Assembly (NCBI GenBank): GCA_023266625.1
Contig: JAHFPT010000030.1
Span: 14,545 to 54,620 of the forward strand
Source: Novosphingobium sp.
GTDB lineage: Bacteria; Pseudomonadota; Alphaproteobacteria; Sphingomonadales; Sphingomonadaceae
DNA: 40,076 nucleotides
Reading direction: 5' to 3'
Numbering within the stretch: position 1 is the stretch's first letter; the number at the start of each line of letters is the position of its first letter. This document shows, piece by piece, positions 16,736 through 24,068 of the stretch. The translations under genes and the position numbers were made by a program. Below the pieces are notes generated by a model. It was not told where the DNA came from. It ran no database searches and saw nothing but the letters and a program-made list of their open reading frames with translations.

Positions 16736-17659
16736 GTGTTCTCTAGGAAGCTACCTATTTCATGGGTCGCAATTGCCATGCTCGCGGCTTGTTCCAGTGA
16801 GTCCGCGAAGTTGGGCAGCTATATCGCAACCGATGATGATACAGCTTTCATGGTTCAGATTGCATCGATTGAGGATGGACGGGTCAACGGCTCTGTGTCG
16901 ATGGTGACAGCCGATGAGAATGGTAAAACTACAGCGGTCACGCGGCCTATGTCAGGGACGATTGAAGGCAAGGCTCTTAACCTGTCAGTTGAAAATGGAA
17001 CTGGCTTGTCGCTGGTTACAGGGACCGTTCAAGGGGAAAATCTGCGCCTCACATTCTTTGCAGATGGACATTCTTCTCAACTGATTCTTGCGAAAAGTGA
17101 TGCGGAAAAATTTGAACAATTGGCCAATGCCAAGCGCCATCGTGCGGCAGAAAAGCAACAAGGTATCGAAACCGCTGCGGCAATGAAGGATAGGGTTGAG
17201 CAACGGTCCAAAACGCAAAAATCCATTGATCAGCTTGCCGATACAGTTTTCGAGAAAACTCGCGAGGCTCAAGAAAAGTCCGCAAAGATTGACAATGTGA
17301 TTGCCGGTTACCGGACGGCCTCTGATCGCGTCACTAAGATGCACCTTGCGAAGCGAAGAGAGGATAACGGATCGCCAGAATCGGAATACCGCGTAACGCA
17401 AATCGAAGGCGACTTGGAAAGTATCTCTAATGATTTGGAACAGTCGCATGATCAAGTGCAAGATGATATGCAATCACTGAGCGGATTTATGACTGACACA
17501 ACACGAAAATCCTCTCAATTTCTTGCAGAATGTATGGTTGATCAATTGCTGAATTGCTCACGTCTTTCCGTTGGAATGCAAACCCTGCAAGTGCAATACC
17601 AAAACTTTCAGAGAAATTATGCAAGAGAAAATGCCGCATTCAAAAGCAGGCTGACTTAA
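16736..17659 (+). CDS. Predicted coiled-coil lipoprotein, casposon cargo
   Basis: A 307-residue protein of unknown family. The N terminus is a lipoprotein signal: basic start FSRKLP, hydrophobic WVAIAMLAAC and a lipobox with Cys at residue 19 (LAAC-SS), so it should be anchored in a membrane facing the periplasm. Residues about 20-120 look like a small beta domain (DDDTAFMVQIASIEDGRVNG, SGTIEGKALNLSVENGTG). Residues about 125-305 are long charged helices (KQQGIETAAAMKDRVEQRSK, DLESISNDLEQSHDQVQDD), a probable coiled coil. The GTG start follows AGGA by 7 bases. It is AT-richer than chromosomal genes. Convergent with cas1, with one base between the stops. No function is claimed. Confidence 0.75.
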   Translation: MFSRKLPISWVAIAMLAACSSESAKLGSYIATDDDTAFMVQIASIEDGRVNGSVSMVTADENGKTTAVTRPMSGTIEGKALNLSVENGTGLSLVTGTVQGENLRLTFFADGHSSQLILAKSDAEKFEQLANAKRHRAAEKQQGIETAAAMKDRVEQRSKTQKSIDQLADTVFEKTREAQEKSAKIDNVIAGYRTASDRVTKMHLAKRREDNGSPESEYRVTQIEGDLESISNDLEQSHDQVQDDMQSLSGFMTDTTRKSSQFLAECMVDQLLNCSRLSVGMQTLQVQYQNFQRNYARENAAFKSRLT

Positions 17660-17660
17660 A

Positions 17661-18740
17661 CTAACGCTGCGCAGTCAGGACCGCAAGCGCACGCGCCAGC
17701 TGCGGCGACAGCCTGCACACCCCATCCTTGCGAATGATGAAGTCGGCGGTGGTGAAGCTGCGATTTGCGATGAACGCAAGGATTGCGGCATCGACCTTGG
17801 GACGCTCCGGCTCGATCAAGTCCAGAATGTAGGCGCTCGAACCTTGGTGCCGGTTGTGCATGATCCCGATTGTTGGGTCATACCCCTGTGCGACTGCCTC
17901 AATCTGCAATTGGGTCTGCCGCACGGTGTAAGCATAATTCAGCATGGCGTTGATCGGATTCGAGGCCATGCGATTCTTGGCGACCTTCCCGCTCAGTTGC
18001 GAATTACGGGACGTGTAGCCTTGCCAATCGTCGGGAATGTGTTTGCGAGCCGTACCCTTCCATGGAAGGCTGACTGATTGCCACGCGGCAAAATAGGCGA
18101 CCGCACATTCGCCTTCGATTGCATAGATTGCCTTCACGTCGGCAAGCACACTGCTGCTAAGCCGGGCAATTCCCAAGTCTGCCTTTTGCAGCGCTCTTTC
18201 TTTGGCAGATGACGAGGAAATGTGGCGTTCCAAGGTTGGAATGCTGGCAATGAGCTTACGCCGGATAAGATCGGCTGCGAAGGCAATGCGCAGGGTTTCA
18301 TCGGCACGGGTGTTTCGCTGCCATTCAACCTTTTTGGGATCAGCGGCAAAGCCCGATCCCGCTGCGGCCACCGCAATCTCTCCATTCCATTTGATCCGGG
18401 CCAGCGTCACGCCCTGTTCGCCAAGCCAGCTCAGCACGTCGAATGACAAGGTGCCGCTGCCGTCCAACAAGATTATGCGTGGCGGCAAGCTCAGCTCGCC
18501 TCGAAAATACCGATAGGTCGCTTGCTCCTGCGGATAATGAGTAAATCCATCCCGTATTACCAGCGCGCCGTTTTCGATCCGCATGGACACACCATGCCCA
18601 CAAAGGATTAGCGGGGTCGAATTACGCTCGCGCTTGCCGCGCTTTAGCTTGAAATTGCCGGTTTCGGAATTCCAGAATTCCGAGCGAATTGCCCATACAT
18701 CGGCGCTATGATCGGGTTGAAAATCGGCTGGCTCAAACAT
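17661..18740 (-). CDS. cas1: Cas1 family integrase (casposase)
   Basis: A 359-residue Cas1. After about 40 extra N-terminal residues comes the N-terminal beta domain (LILCGHGVSMRIENGALVIR, RIILLDGSGTLSFDVLSWLG, EQGVTLARIKWNGE) and then the helical catalytic domain: AIYAIEGECAVAYFAAW with Glu209, SNPINAMLNYAYTVRQTQLQ, YDPTIGIMHNRHQG with His295, and ILDLIEPERP with Asp307/Glu310. These fit the Glu-His-Asp/Glu metal site of Cas1, so it should be active. There is no cas2, cas4 or CRISPR array here. Beside PolB and between inverted repeats it should act as a casposase, joining element ends to target DNA. It probably shares a transcript with the MerR-like gene 46 bp upstream. Confidence 0.92.
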   Translation of the reverse strand: MFEPADFQPDHSADVWAIRSEFWNSETGNFKLKRGKRERNSTPLILCGHGVSMRIENGALVIRDGFTHYPQEQATYRYFRGELSLPPRIILLDGSGTLSFDVLSWLGEQGVTLARIKWNGEIAVAAAGSGFAADPKKVEWQRNTRADETLRIAFAADLIRRKLIASIPTLERHISSSSAKERALQKADLGIARLSSSVLADVKAIYAIEGECAVAYFAAWQSVSLPWKGTARKHIPDDWQGYTSRNSQLSGKVAKNRMASNPINAMLNYAYTVRQTQLQIEAVAQGYDPTIGIMHNRHQGSSAYILDLIEPERPKVDAAILAFIANRSFTTADFIIRKDGVCRLSPQLARALAVLTAQR

Positions 18741-18786
18741 GGCAAAACCTAGCCGATTTGAATCAGATTAGCTAAAGAATTCATCT

Positions 18787-19731
18787 TTAATGCGTAGATT
18801 TTGATCCAAGATTTGACGCTATTTCAGCAATTTTAGCGGAATCAAGAATTGTCCCCATTTTGCGGAATATACACCAGATTATCACTAAGTGCGCTTGAAC
18901 GATTTGATCTTGAACAATTGCCTTTGTGAACCTTCCAATCGAGCTTTTTTCAAAAGTTGGAATTATCAAATTTAGCTGGGCGGCCAAATGCAAGAGCGTC
19001 GAAAATTCAATTCTCGCCTGTGGCGTTATTTCCACCAAAACGGAATATGGATGCCTCTGAATTTTATCTATTGCATGGGATAATGCTTCCAATTGGATTT
19101 CCAAATCGATTTCAAAATCAGCTTTTGGCAAAATCCCAGCAACGGTTTGTTTGAACGATTGGCCGACGAATTTGGAAATCGTCTGACGATTTTGAGTTTG
19201 CTCCATTCGGCTTGCCGTTTGATGACGCTCAAATGTTCCTTTGGCAACGTCGGCCAAAAATCCGAATGAGAATGCCTTCATATCTGGCGGAAGCTTAGCC
19301 AGCCCTTTGGCAAAAGGCGAATTCCGGAATTGCAAAGTCGGCACTTGATCGAAAATTGTCTCGTTCTCGTTTTGATTGTTCCTTTCCATAGTCCGCAACC
19401 AAGCTGGGATATGCTTCAAGTTAGACAATGCGGAATTGATGGCTGGTTTCCAATATTCCTCTGCAACCTGATATCCTTGCATCCACAATTGCCAGCCAAC
19501 GAAATTCAATTTCTTTTTGACCGACAATAGCCGGTGAATCTCAATCGCGAGCGCTGCGGTGCCGGACGGATAGCGTATGATGCTTCCCGCCGCCCTACCT
19601 CTGCCAACTTGATTGACTCGGGGCATCAATCCTTGGTCACGCCAGCGCCGCAATTGATCGGCGGAAACGGTAACGCCGTGCCGCCCGAATGCCTCTTGAA
19701 GCTGCGATGCTGTTTCATAGCCATGCGTCAC
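18787..19731 (-). CDS. MerR-like HTH protein of the casposon
   Basis: A 314-residue protein. Its first 75 residues look like a MerR-type winged helix (YETASQLQEAFGRHGVTVSA, DQLRRWRDQGLMPRVNQVGR, IIRYPSGTAALAIEIHRLL). The remaining 240 residues are mostly helical and unlike any family I recognise (EIDLEIQLEALSHAIDKIQR, ARIEFSTLLHLAAQLNLIIP). It lies directly upstream of cas1 on the same strand, so it could regulate cas1 or take part in end recognition. Its base composition is strongly AT-rich compared with the polymerase and the chromosome. Divergent from the HTH-HNH-PolB operon across a 100-bp gap. Confidence 0.72.
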   Translation of the reverse strand: MTHGYETASQLQEAFGRHGVTVSADQLRRWRDQGLMPRVNQVGRGRAAGSIIRYPSGTAALAIEIHRLLSVKKKLNFVGWQLWMQGYQVAEEYWKPAINSALSNLKHIPAWLRTMERNNQNENETIFDQVPTLQFRNSPFAKGLAKLPPDMKAFSFGFLADVAKGTFERHQTASRMEQTQNRQTISKFVGQSFKQTVAGILPKADFEIDLEIQLEALSHAIDKIQRHPYSVLVEITPQARIEFSTLLHLAAQLNLIIPTFEKSSIGRFTKAIVQDQIVQAHLVIIWCIFRKMGTILDSAKIAEIASNLGSKSTH

Positions 19732-19831
19732 TCAGCAGCTAATCCCGAATCATTAGAGCTGCGCGTAGGATAGCCACTTTCGGTGAATCGCTCGCCTAGT
19801 TTCGACACTCCAATCTTTCGGAGTGATTCGC
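19732..19831. promoter_or_regulatory. Divergent control region with RBS-covering hairpin
   Basis: The 100-bp gap between the minus-strand MerR-like/cas1 pair and the plus-strand HTH-HNH-polB operon. CACTCC (19806-19811) can pair with GGAGTG (19820-19825) across an 8-base loop. The GGAG in the right arm is the ribosome site of the next gene, so folding would hide it. It may equally be a protein-binding palindrome. Confidence 0.4.
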
Positions 19832-20401
19832 ATGGCGAGAAAGCGCGACTTCAAAGCTGAATACCAGCGCCGGATTGCCAATGCCGCTAAGCGCGGGCTG
19901 AGCCGTTCGCAGGCGCGTGGCCATGCGCGGGCCGCAGAGACGCCGCTCCGCCCCGCGCCGGTAAAGGGCGATGACCGGCTAGAGGATGCTCTGAAGCTAT
20001 TGCGTCAGACCGGCAATCAGGGCCGCGCTGCAAGGGAAGCCGGTGTTTCGGCAGAACGATTTCGCCGCTTCCTTCGCAGCAATTCCCTTGCCGAACGGCG
20101 CGGCAGACAATGGCATATCAGCGATAATCGCACGCGCCGAATGACCGTAATTACCGAGGGTGAGGCCCGCGAATTCACGTTGCGCGACTTCGCGCAGGCT
20201 TCGCTCAACGGCCAGCACTTGGCGGCTGTAAAGGCCTTCCTCTCCACAAACGAAGTCAGCTGGCTGGCCAAGTTCGCCGGTCAATCGGTGATCGACGCCA
20301 AGGGCAAGGCCCACCCGCTCGAAACCGATCCGAACGCCCTTTACCGCTTCGCCCACGCCGGGAGCGAAGAATTCCATGAAATCTACCGGCTCAACCTGTG
20401 A
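19832..20401 (+). CDS. Small HTH DNA-binding protein of the casposon
   Basis: A 189-residue basic protein starting MARKRDFKAEYQRRIANAAK and RGLSRSQARGHARA, a pattern seen in small proteins of mobile elements in alphaproteobacteria. Residues about 50-85 (DALKLLRQTGNQGRAAREAG, VSAERFRRFLRSNS) look like a helix-turn-helix. The middle has a short beta region (MTVITEGEAREFTLRDF). I chose the ATG at 19832 because GGAG ends 8 bases before it; the GTG at 19823 overlaps that ribosome site. It heads the operon with HNH and PolB and its stop is 8 bases before the HNH start. Likely role: DNA binding during replication or integration; inferred from context. Confidence 0.7.
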   Translation: MARKRDFKAEYQRRIANAAKRGLSRSQARGHARAAETPLRPAPVKGDDRLEDALKLLRQTGNQGRAAREAGVSAERFRRFLRSNSLAERRGRQWHISDNRTRRMTVITEGEAREFTLRDFAQASLNGQHLAAVKAFLSTNEVSWLAKFAGQSVIDAKGKAHPLETDPNALYRFAHAGSEEFHEIYRLNL

Positions 20402-20409
20402 GAACGACC

Positions 20410-20775
20410 ATGACAGACAAGGAACTTGCCCGCGAAATTCGGAAACAACGCCGCTTGGAAAGGCTGGGCACCAACTCGCCTCTGTGCGGGGAATGCGGCG
20501 AACCTGACTCGCGATGCTTGGAGCTGCACCACGTTGCCGATTTTGGTTGCGACGATGGCACAGTGATCCTGTGTCGCAACTGCCACCGCAAAGTGAGCGA
20601 TGATCAAAAGGATCATCCGGTCTTCGATCCCGCCGCCGATCCCATGTTGCACGCGATTGGACGCTTCCTCTTGGGGCTGGCGGACCTGTTCAGGCTTGCA
20701 ATCGAGAAGCTTACCGAATTCGGGATTGCCCTGATCGAACGGGCAGAACGCGATGGCGGGGAGGCACGGCCATGA
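20410..20775 (+). CDS. HNH endonuclease of the casposon
   Basis: A 121-residue protein with a zinc-type HNH domain: CGEC (Cys26, Cys29), LELHHV (His40, His41), then VILCRNCHRKV (Cys55, Asn57, Cys58, His59). This gives the H-N-H triad plus a four-cysteine zinc site. A helical tail follows. HNH nucleases are recurrent casposon genes. The ATG at 20410 is used; a GTG at 20398 would overlap the upstream stop by 4 bases. The stop codon overlaps the polB start in ATGA, so the two are translationally coupled. It probably nicks or cuts DNA in the element's life cycle. Confidence 0.87.
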   Translation: MTDKELAREIRKQRRLERLGTNSPLCGECGEPDSRCLELHHVADFGCDDGTVILCRNCHRKVSDDQKDHPVFDPAADPMLHAIGRFLLGLADLFRLAIEKLTEFGIALIERAERDGGEARP

Positions 20776-23700
20776 TCCCTGTCACCGATCACTTGCCTAT
20801 TGCCCTCCGCGCCTATGCCGACGCTCCCAAGGCGAGAAAGCCGCGCCGGGGCATTGGGGCATCGCCCTGGACCCTTACTTTCGACTGCGAAACGACAACC
20901 AAGGCAGGGCAGAGCTTACGCTTTGGCGGCTACCAGCTCCGCAATGGCGAGCGGCTGATTGAGGCCGGACTGTTCTATGATCCCGAAGGGATTTCAGCGG
21001 CAGAGGTGTTAACCCTTCGCGCCTTCGCAAAGCGGGAAAAGCTGCTCGTTCGCACCCGCGATGAATTCGTGGATGAAGTGCTATTTCGACGGACCTATCA
21101 GCTCCGCGCCCGGATTGTCGGCTTCAATCTGCCATTCGATATATCGCGACTTGCCATTGATCATGGCCCCGCGCGGGGCGCTATGTATGGCGGCTTCACC
21201 TTCACCATTTCCCGCCAGAAATTCTGGCCACATATCCGGGTGAAGCACCTTTCCCGGCGATGCGCATTGATCGATTTCGCCGCGCCCTTTCGCCAGCGCA
21301 ACAGCCGGGGGCAACGCAATCGCGCAATGCAAACCCCGGTGCGGCGCGGCTATTTCGTGGACGTAAACACGCTTTCGGCTTCACTGCTATCACAGGGTTA
21401 CAATCTGGGAAGCCTAAGCCGGTTTCTTAATGTGCCCCATCCAAAGCTCGAATTTGGCGAATTCGACGGACCGCTTACCGATGCCATGCTCACCTATGCC
21501 GTGCGCGACGTGCAGACGACATGGGAATGCTACGCCGAGCTGCTGGATAAGCTGGACCGGCTAGGGATGGCCGATTTGCGTCCCGAAGAAATCTATAGCG
21601 AGGCGAGCATCGGCAAGGGTTACTTGCGAGAAATGGGCATCGCCCCTTGGCGTATGATGCAACCCGATTTCCCGCCTGAAATGCTGGGCTGCATATTGTC
21701 CAGCTACTACGGGGGACGCTCCGAAATCAGGATACGCCGGGAAGTGCGGCAAGTGATCCTGTGCGATTTTCTATCCATGTATCCCACGGTTTGCACACTC
21801 ATGGGCCTGTGGCGCTTTGTCACCGCCAGCGGCATGACGTGGCGCGATGCGACAGCTGAGACGCGGAACTTTCTCGCCAGTATCACCTTGGCGGATTTGC
21901 AATCGCCGGAACTGTGGCCAAGGCTGGCAACGCTTGTGCGGGTGTTATCAGTAGGTGACATATTCCCCGTTCGCGCGGTCTATGAAGGCGAGGCGGTAGC
22001 CACCATCGGCGCGAACTATCTCACCTCCGCTGCGCCGCAATGGTTCACCCTCGCAGACTGTATTGCTTCCAAGCTGTTGACCGGGAAGGCACCGCGCATT
22101 GTGGAAGCCATGGCTTTCTCGCCGGGGCCAATTCAGCCGGACCTTCGCGCGATCAATATAAGCGGCAACCCGCAATATCGTGTCGATCCCGCCGAAACCG
22201 ATTTCTTTCGGCGCGGAATTGAACTGCGCAAGGCGACACAGGCGCGCATGGTGGATGCCAGCGGCGATGAACGCGATGCGCTCGATACCGAACAGCACGC
22301 ACTCAAAATCTGCGTCAATTCGACAAGCTACGGCATTTGGATGCAGGTCAATGTGTCCAAGAAAGCGAAACGCTTCGCAGTCACGGTCATTGGGCATGAC
22401 GGCAAGGCATTCGCCCGCGAAACCAACAAAGCCGAAAAGCCGGGTGAGTATTTCCACCCCTTGTTAGCCTCGCTAATTACGGGGGCGGCGCGATTGATGC
22501 TGGCGATCACCGAATGCCAGATTGCCAATCACGGCCTCGAATGGGCCTTTTGCGATACAGACAGCATGGCCATTGCCAAGCCCGATACAATGGCAGGTGA
22601 CGATTTCCGCCAACGGGTTGCGGAGATTGCCAATTGGTTTGCAGCGCTCAATCCCTATGGCTTTGGTGGTTCGATTCTGAAAATCGAAAGTGAGAATGGC
22701 TCGCTCGAAACCGGCCAGCCTGAGCCGCTTTATTGCTGGGCCGTATCCTCGAAACGCTATGCGCTGTTCAATCTCGCCAGTGATAGCAGGCCGATCTTGC
22801 GAAAGGTATCGGCGCATGGGCTGGGCCATTTGCGGCCACCCTATGACGCGGACAATGCGCCAGCCAACATTCCAGCCCCGCCGGAACAGGCTTTGCGCAG
22901 TGGTGTTGAACGCTGGCATTGCGACCTGTGGTTTCAAATTGTGTCTGCCACACTTGCTGGCAAACCGGACACGCCAAGGCTCGATTATCATCCTGCAATG
23001 AATGCTCCGGCAATAAGCCGCTATGGCGCAACCGCACCAGAACTGCTGCGCTGGTTTGACGGCTTCAATGCCAACCGGCCCTATCGCGATCAGGTGAAGC
23101 CCTTTGGTTTTCTGCTATCGCTAAGCGCCAAGCGTGATTGGAAAGCCGATGAAATCGTCGCGTCGAAAAGCCGCAAGGGCCGCCCGCCAAAAGTCAAACC
23201 GCCCAAGCCCGTTGCCCCCTTCGATACCGATCCCGTCAAGATTGCCGCCACCGCCTTTGACAGAGAAAGCGGTAAGGCGGTGCCTGCCACGGCTCTTGAA
23301 ACCTATGCGGAGGCGCTTGCGCAATATCACCTGCACCCGGAATCGAAATTCCTCGGCGGCGACTATCTCGAAACGGGCACCACACGGCGGCGGCATATCC
23401 GGGCTAGCGGCATTCGCCATATTGGCAAGGAAGCGAACGAATGGGAACGGCAAGCCATGCTGGGCATCAATGGCGAACTCAATCCCGATTATGGCCTATC
23501 CGAAGACAGCCTTGCGCAGCTCTTGTGCGAGCTGGTGAATCTGGCGGCTATTATGGGGGCCGGCGAAGCAGCAAATGCACTGCGCATCGCGCCAAGTCGG
23601 CTGCGATCGATCCTTGCCGGCAGAGCAACCCCGGATGGCAAGGCGTTCCGCACCCTTGCCGCCCGCCTGCCATTGGCGAAGGTGCGGGCCGAAAATCTGT

Positions 23701-23828
23701 GCGAAGAACGCGCCCGCGAGTTGCAACGGCTGCGCGAATTGGTTCAACTGCATGGGCTGCGAGGGGCTGCGCGCCTGCAAGGCGTTGACCCTTCCAATTT
23801 GAGGAGGCGGCTTAAAATGCCTGTTTAA
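20772..23828 (+). CDS. polB: Family B DNA polymerase of the casposon
   Basis: A 1018-residue DNA polymerase with proofreading. Exonuclease motifs: TFDCETT (Asp38, Glu40), VGFNLPFD (Asn119, Asp123), TYAVRDVQTT (Tyr242, Asp246). A YYGGR motif (312-316) links the domains. Polymerase motif A is CDFLSMYPTV (Asp332, Tyr337), motif B is LKICVNSTSYG (Lys512, Tyr520), motif C is AFCDTDSM (Asp595, Asp597). All catalytic residues are present. About 420 residues follow, with a lysine-rich linker (KSRKGRPPKVKPPKPVAP) near 795-815 and, at the end, HTH-like repeats (GEAANALRIAPSRLRSILAG; HGLRGAARLQGVDPSNLRRR) that probably bind DNA. It should replicate the element during transposition. Confidence 0.93.
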   Translation: MIPVTDHLPIALRAYADAPKARKPRRGIGASPWTLTFDCETTTKAGQSLRFGGYQLRNGERLIEAGLFYDPEGISAAEVLTLRAFAKREKLLVRTRDEFVDEVLFRRTYQLRARIVGFNLPFDISRLAIDHGPARGAMYGGFTFTISRQKFWPHIRVKHLSRRCALIDFAAPFRQRNSRGQRNRAMQTPVRRGYFVDVNTLSASLLSQGYNLGSLSRFLNVPHPKLEFGEFDGPLTDAMLTYAVRDVQTTWECYAELLDKLDRLGMADLRPEEIYSEASIGKGYLREMGIAPWRMMQPDFPPEMLGCILSSYYGGRSEIRIRREVRQVILCDFLSMYPTVCTLMGLWRFVTASGMTWRDATAETRNFLASITLADLQSPELWPRLATLVRVLSVGDIFPVRAVYEGEAVATIGANYLTSAAPQWFTLADCIASKLLTGKAPRIVEAMAFSPGPIQPDLRAINISGNPQYRVDPAETDFFRRGIELRKATQARMVDASGDERDALDTEQHALKICVNSTSYGIWMQVNVSKKAKRFAVTVIGHDGKAFARETNKAEKPGEYFHPLLASLITGAARLMLAITECQIANHGLEWAFCDTDSMAIAKPDTMAGDDFRQRVAEIANWFAALNPYGFGGSILKIESENGSLETGQPEPLYCWAVSSKRYALFNLASDSRPILRKVSAHGLGHLRPPYDADNAPANIPAPPEQALRSGVERWHCDLWFQIVSATLAGKPDTPRLDYHPAMNAPAISRYGATAPELLRWFDGFNANRPYRDQVKPFGFLLSLSAKRDWKADEIVASKSRKGRPPKVKPPKPVAPFDTDPVKIAATAFDRESGKAVPATALETYAEALAQYHLHPESKFLGGDYLETGTTRRRHIRASGIRHIGKEANEWERQAMLGINGELNPDYGLSEDSLAQLLCELVNLAAIMGAGEAANALRIAPSRLRSILAGRATPDGKAFRTLAARLPLAKVRAENLCEERARELQRLRELVQLHGLRGAARLQGVDPSNLRRRLKMPV

Positions 23829-23854
23829 CCGAATACTGCGCAAAAAATTCGGTT
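23827..23854 (+). terminator. Hairpin at the polB stop
   Basis: AACCGAAT (23827-23834) pairs with ATTCGGTT (23847-23854) over a 12-base A-rich loop. It overlaps the polB stop codon and may end that operon. No strong T-tract follows. The next 200 bases to 24068 hold no gene I can support and probably carry the promoter of the restriction gene. Confidence 0.35.
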
Positions 23855-24068
23855 TATTCGAACTACATGCCGCTGCAATCTTGTTACTAACTGCGCTATT
23901 CATGCAGCACGTCTGGGAAATATCGTTACAATTGTATCGGCGATTTTGTGGGGCGCTATCGTCATAAGGAATTTCCGGTGGATTTGTTGCAAAATGATAG
24001 GGTGAAATCAGTCCATTTTCTAGACTCAGGCCTTATGCTTATCTCGGGCATGGCAAAGGACTACGCCA

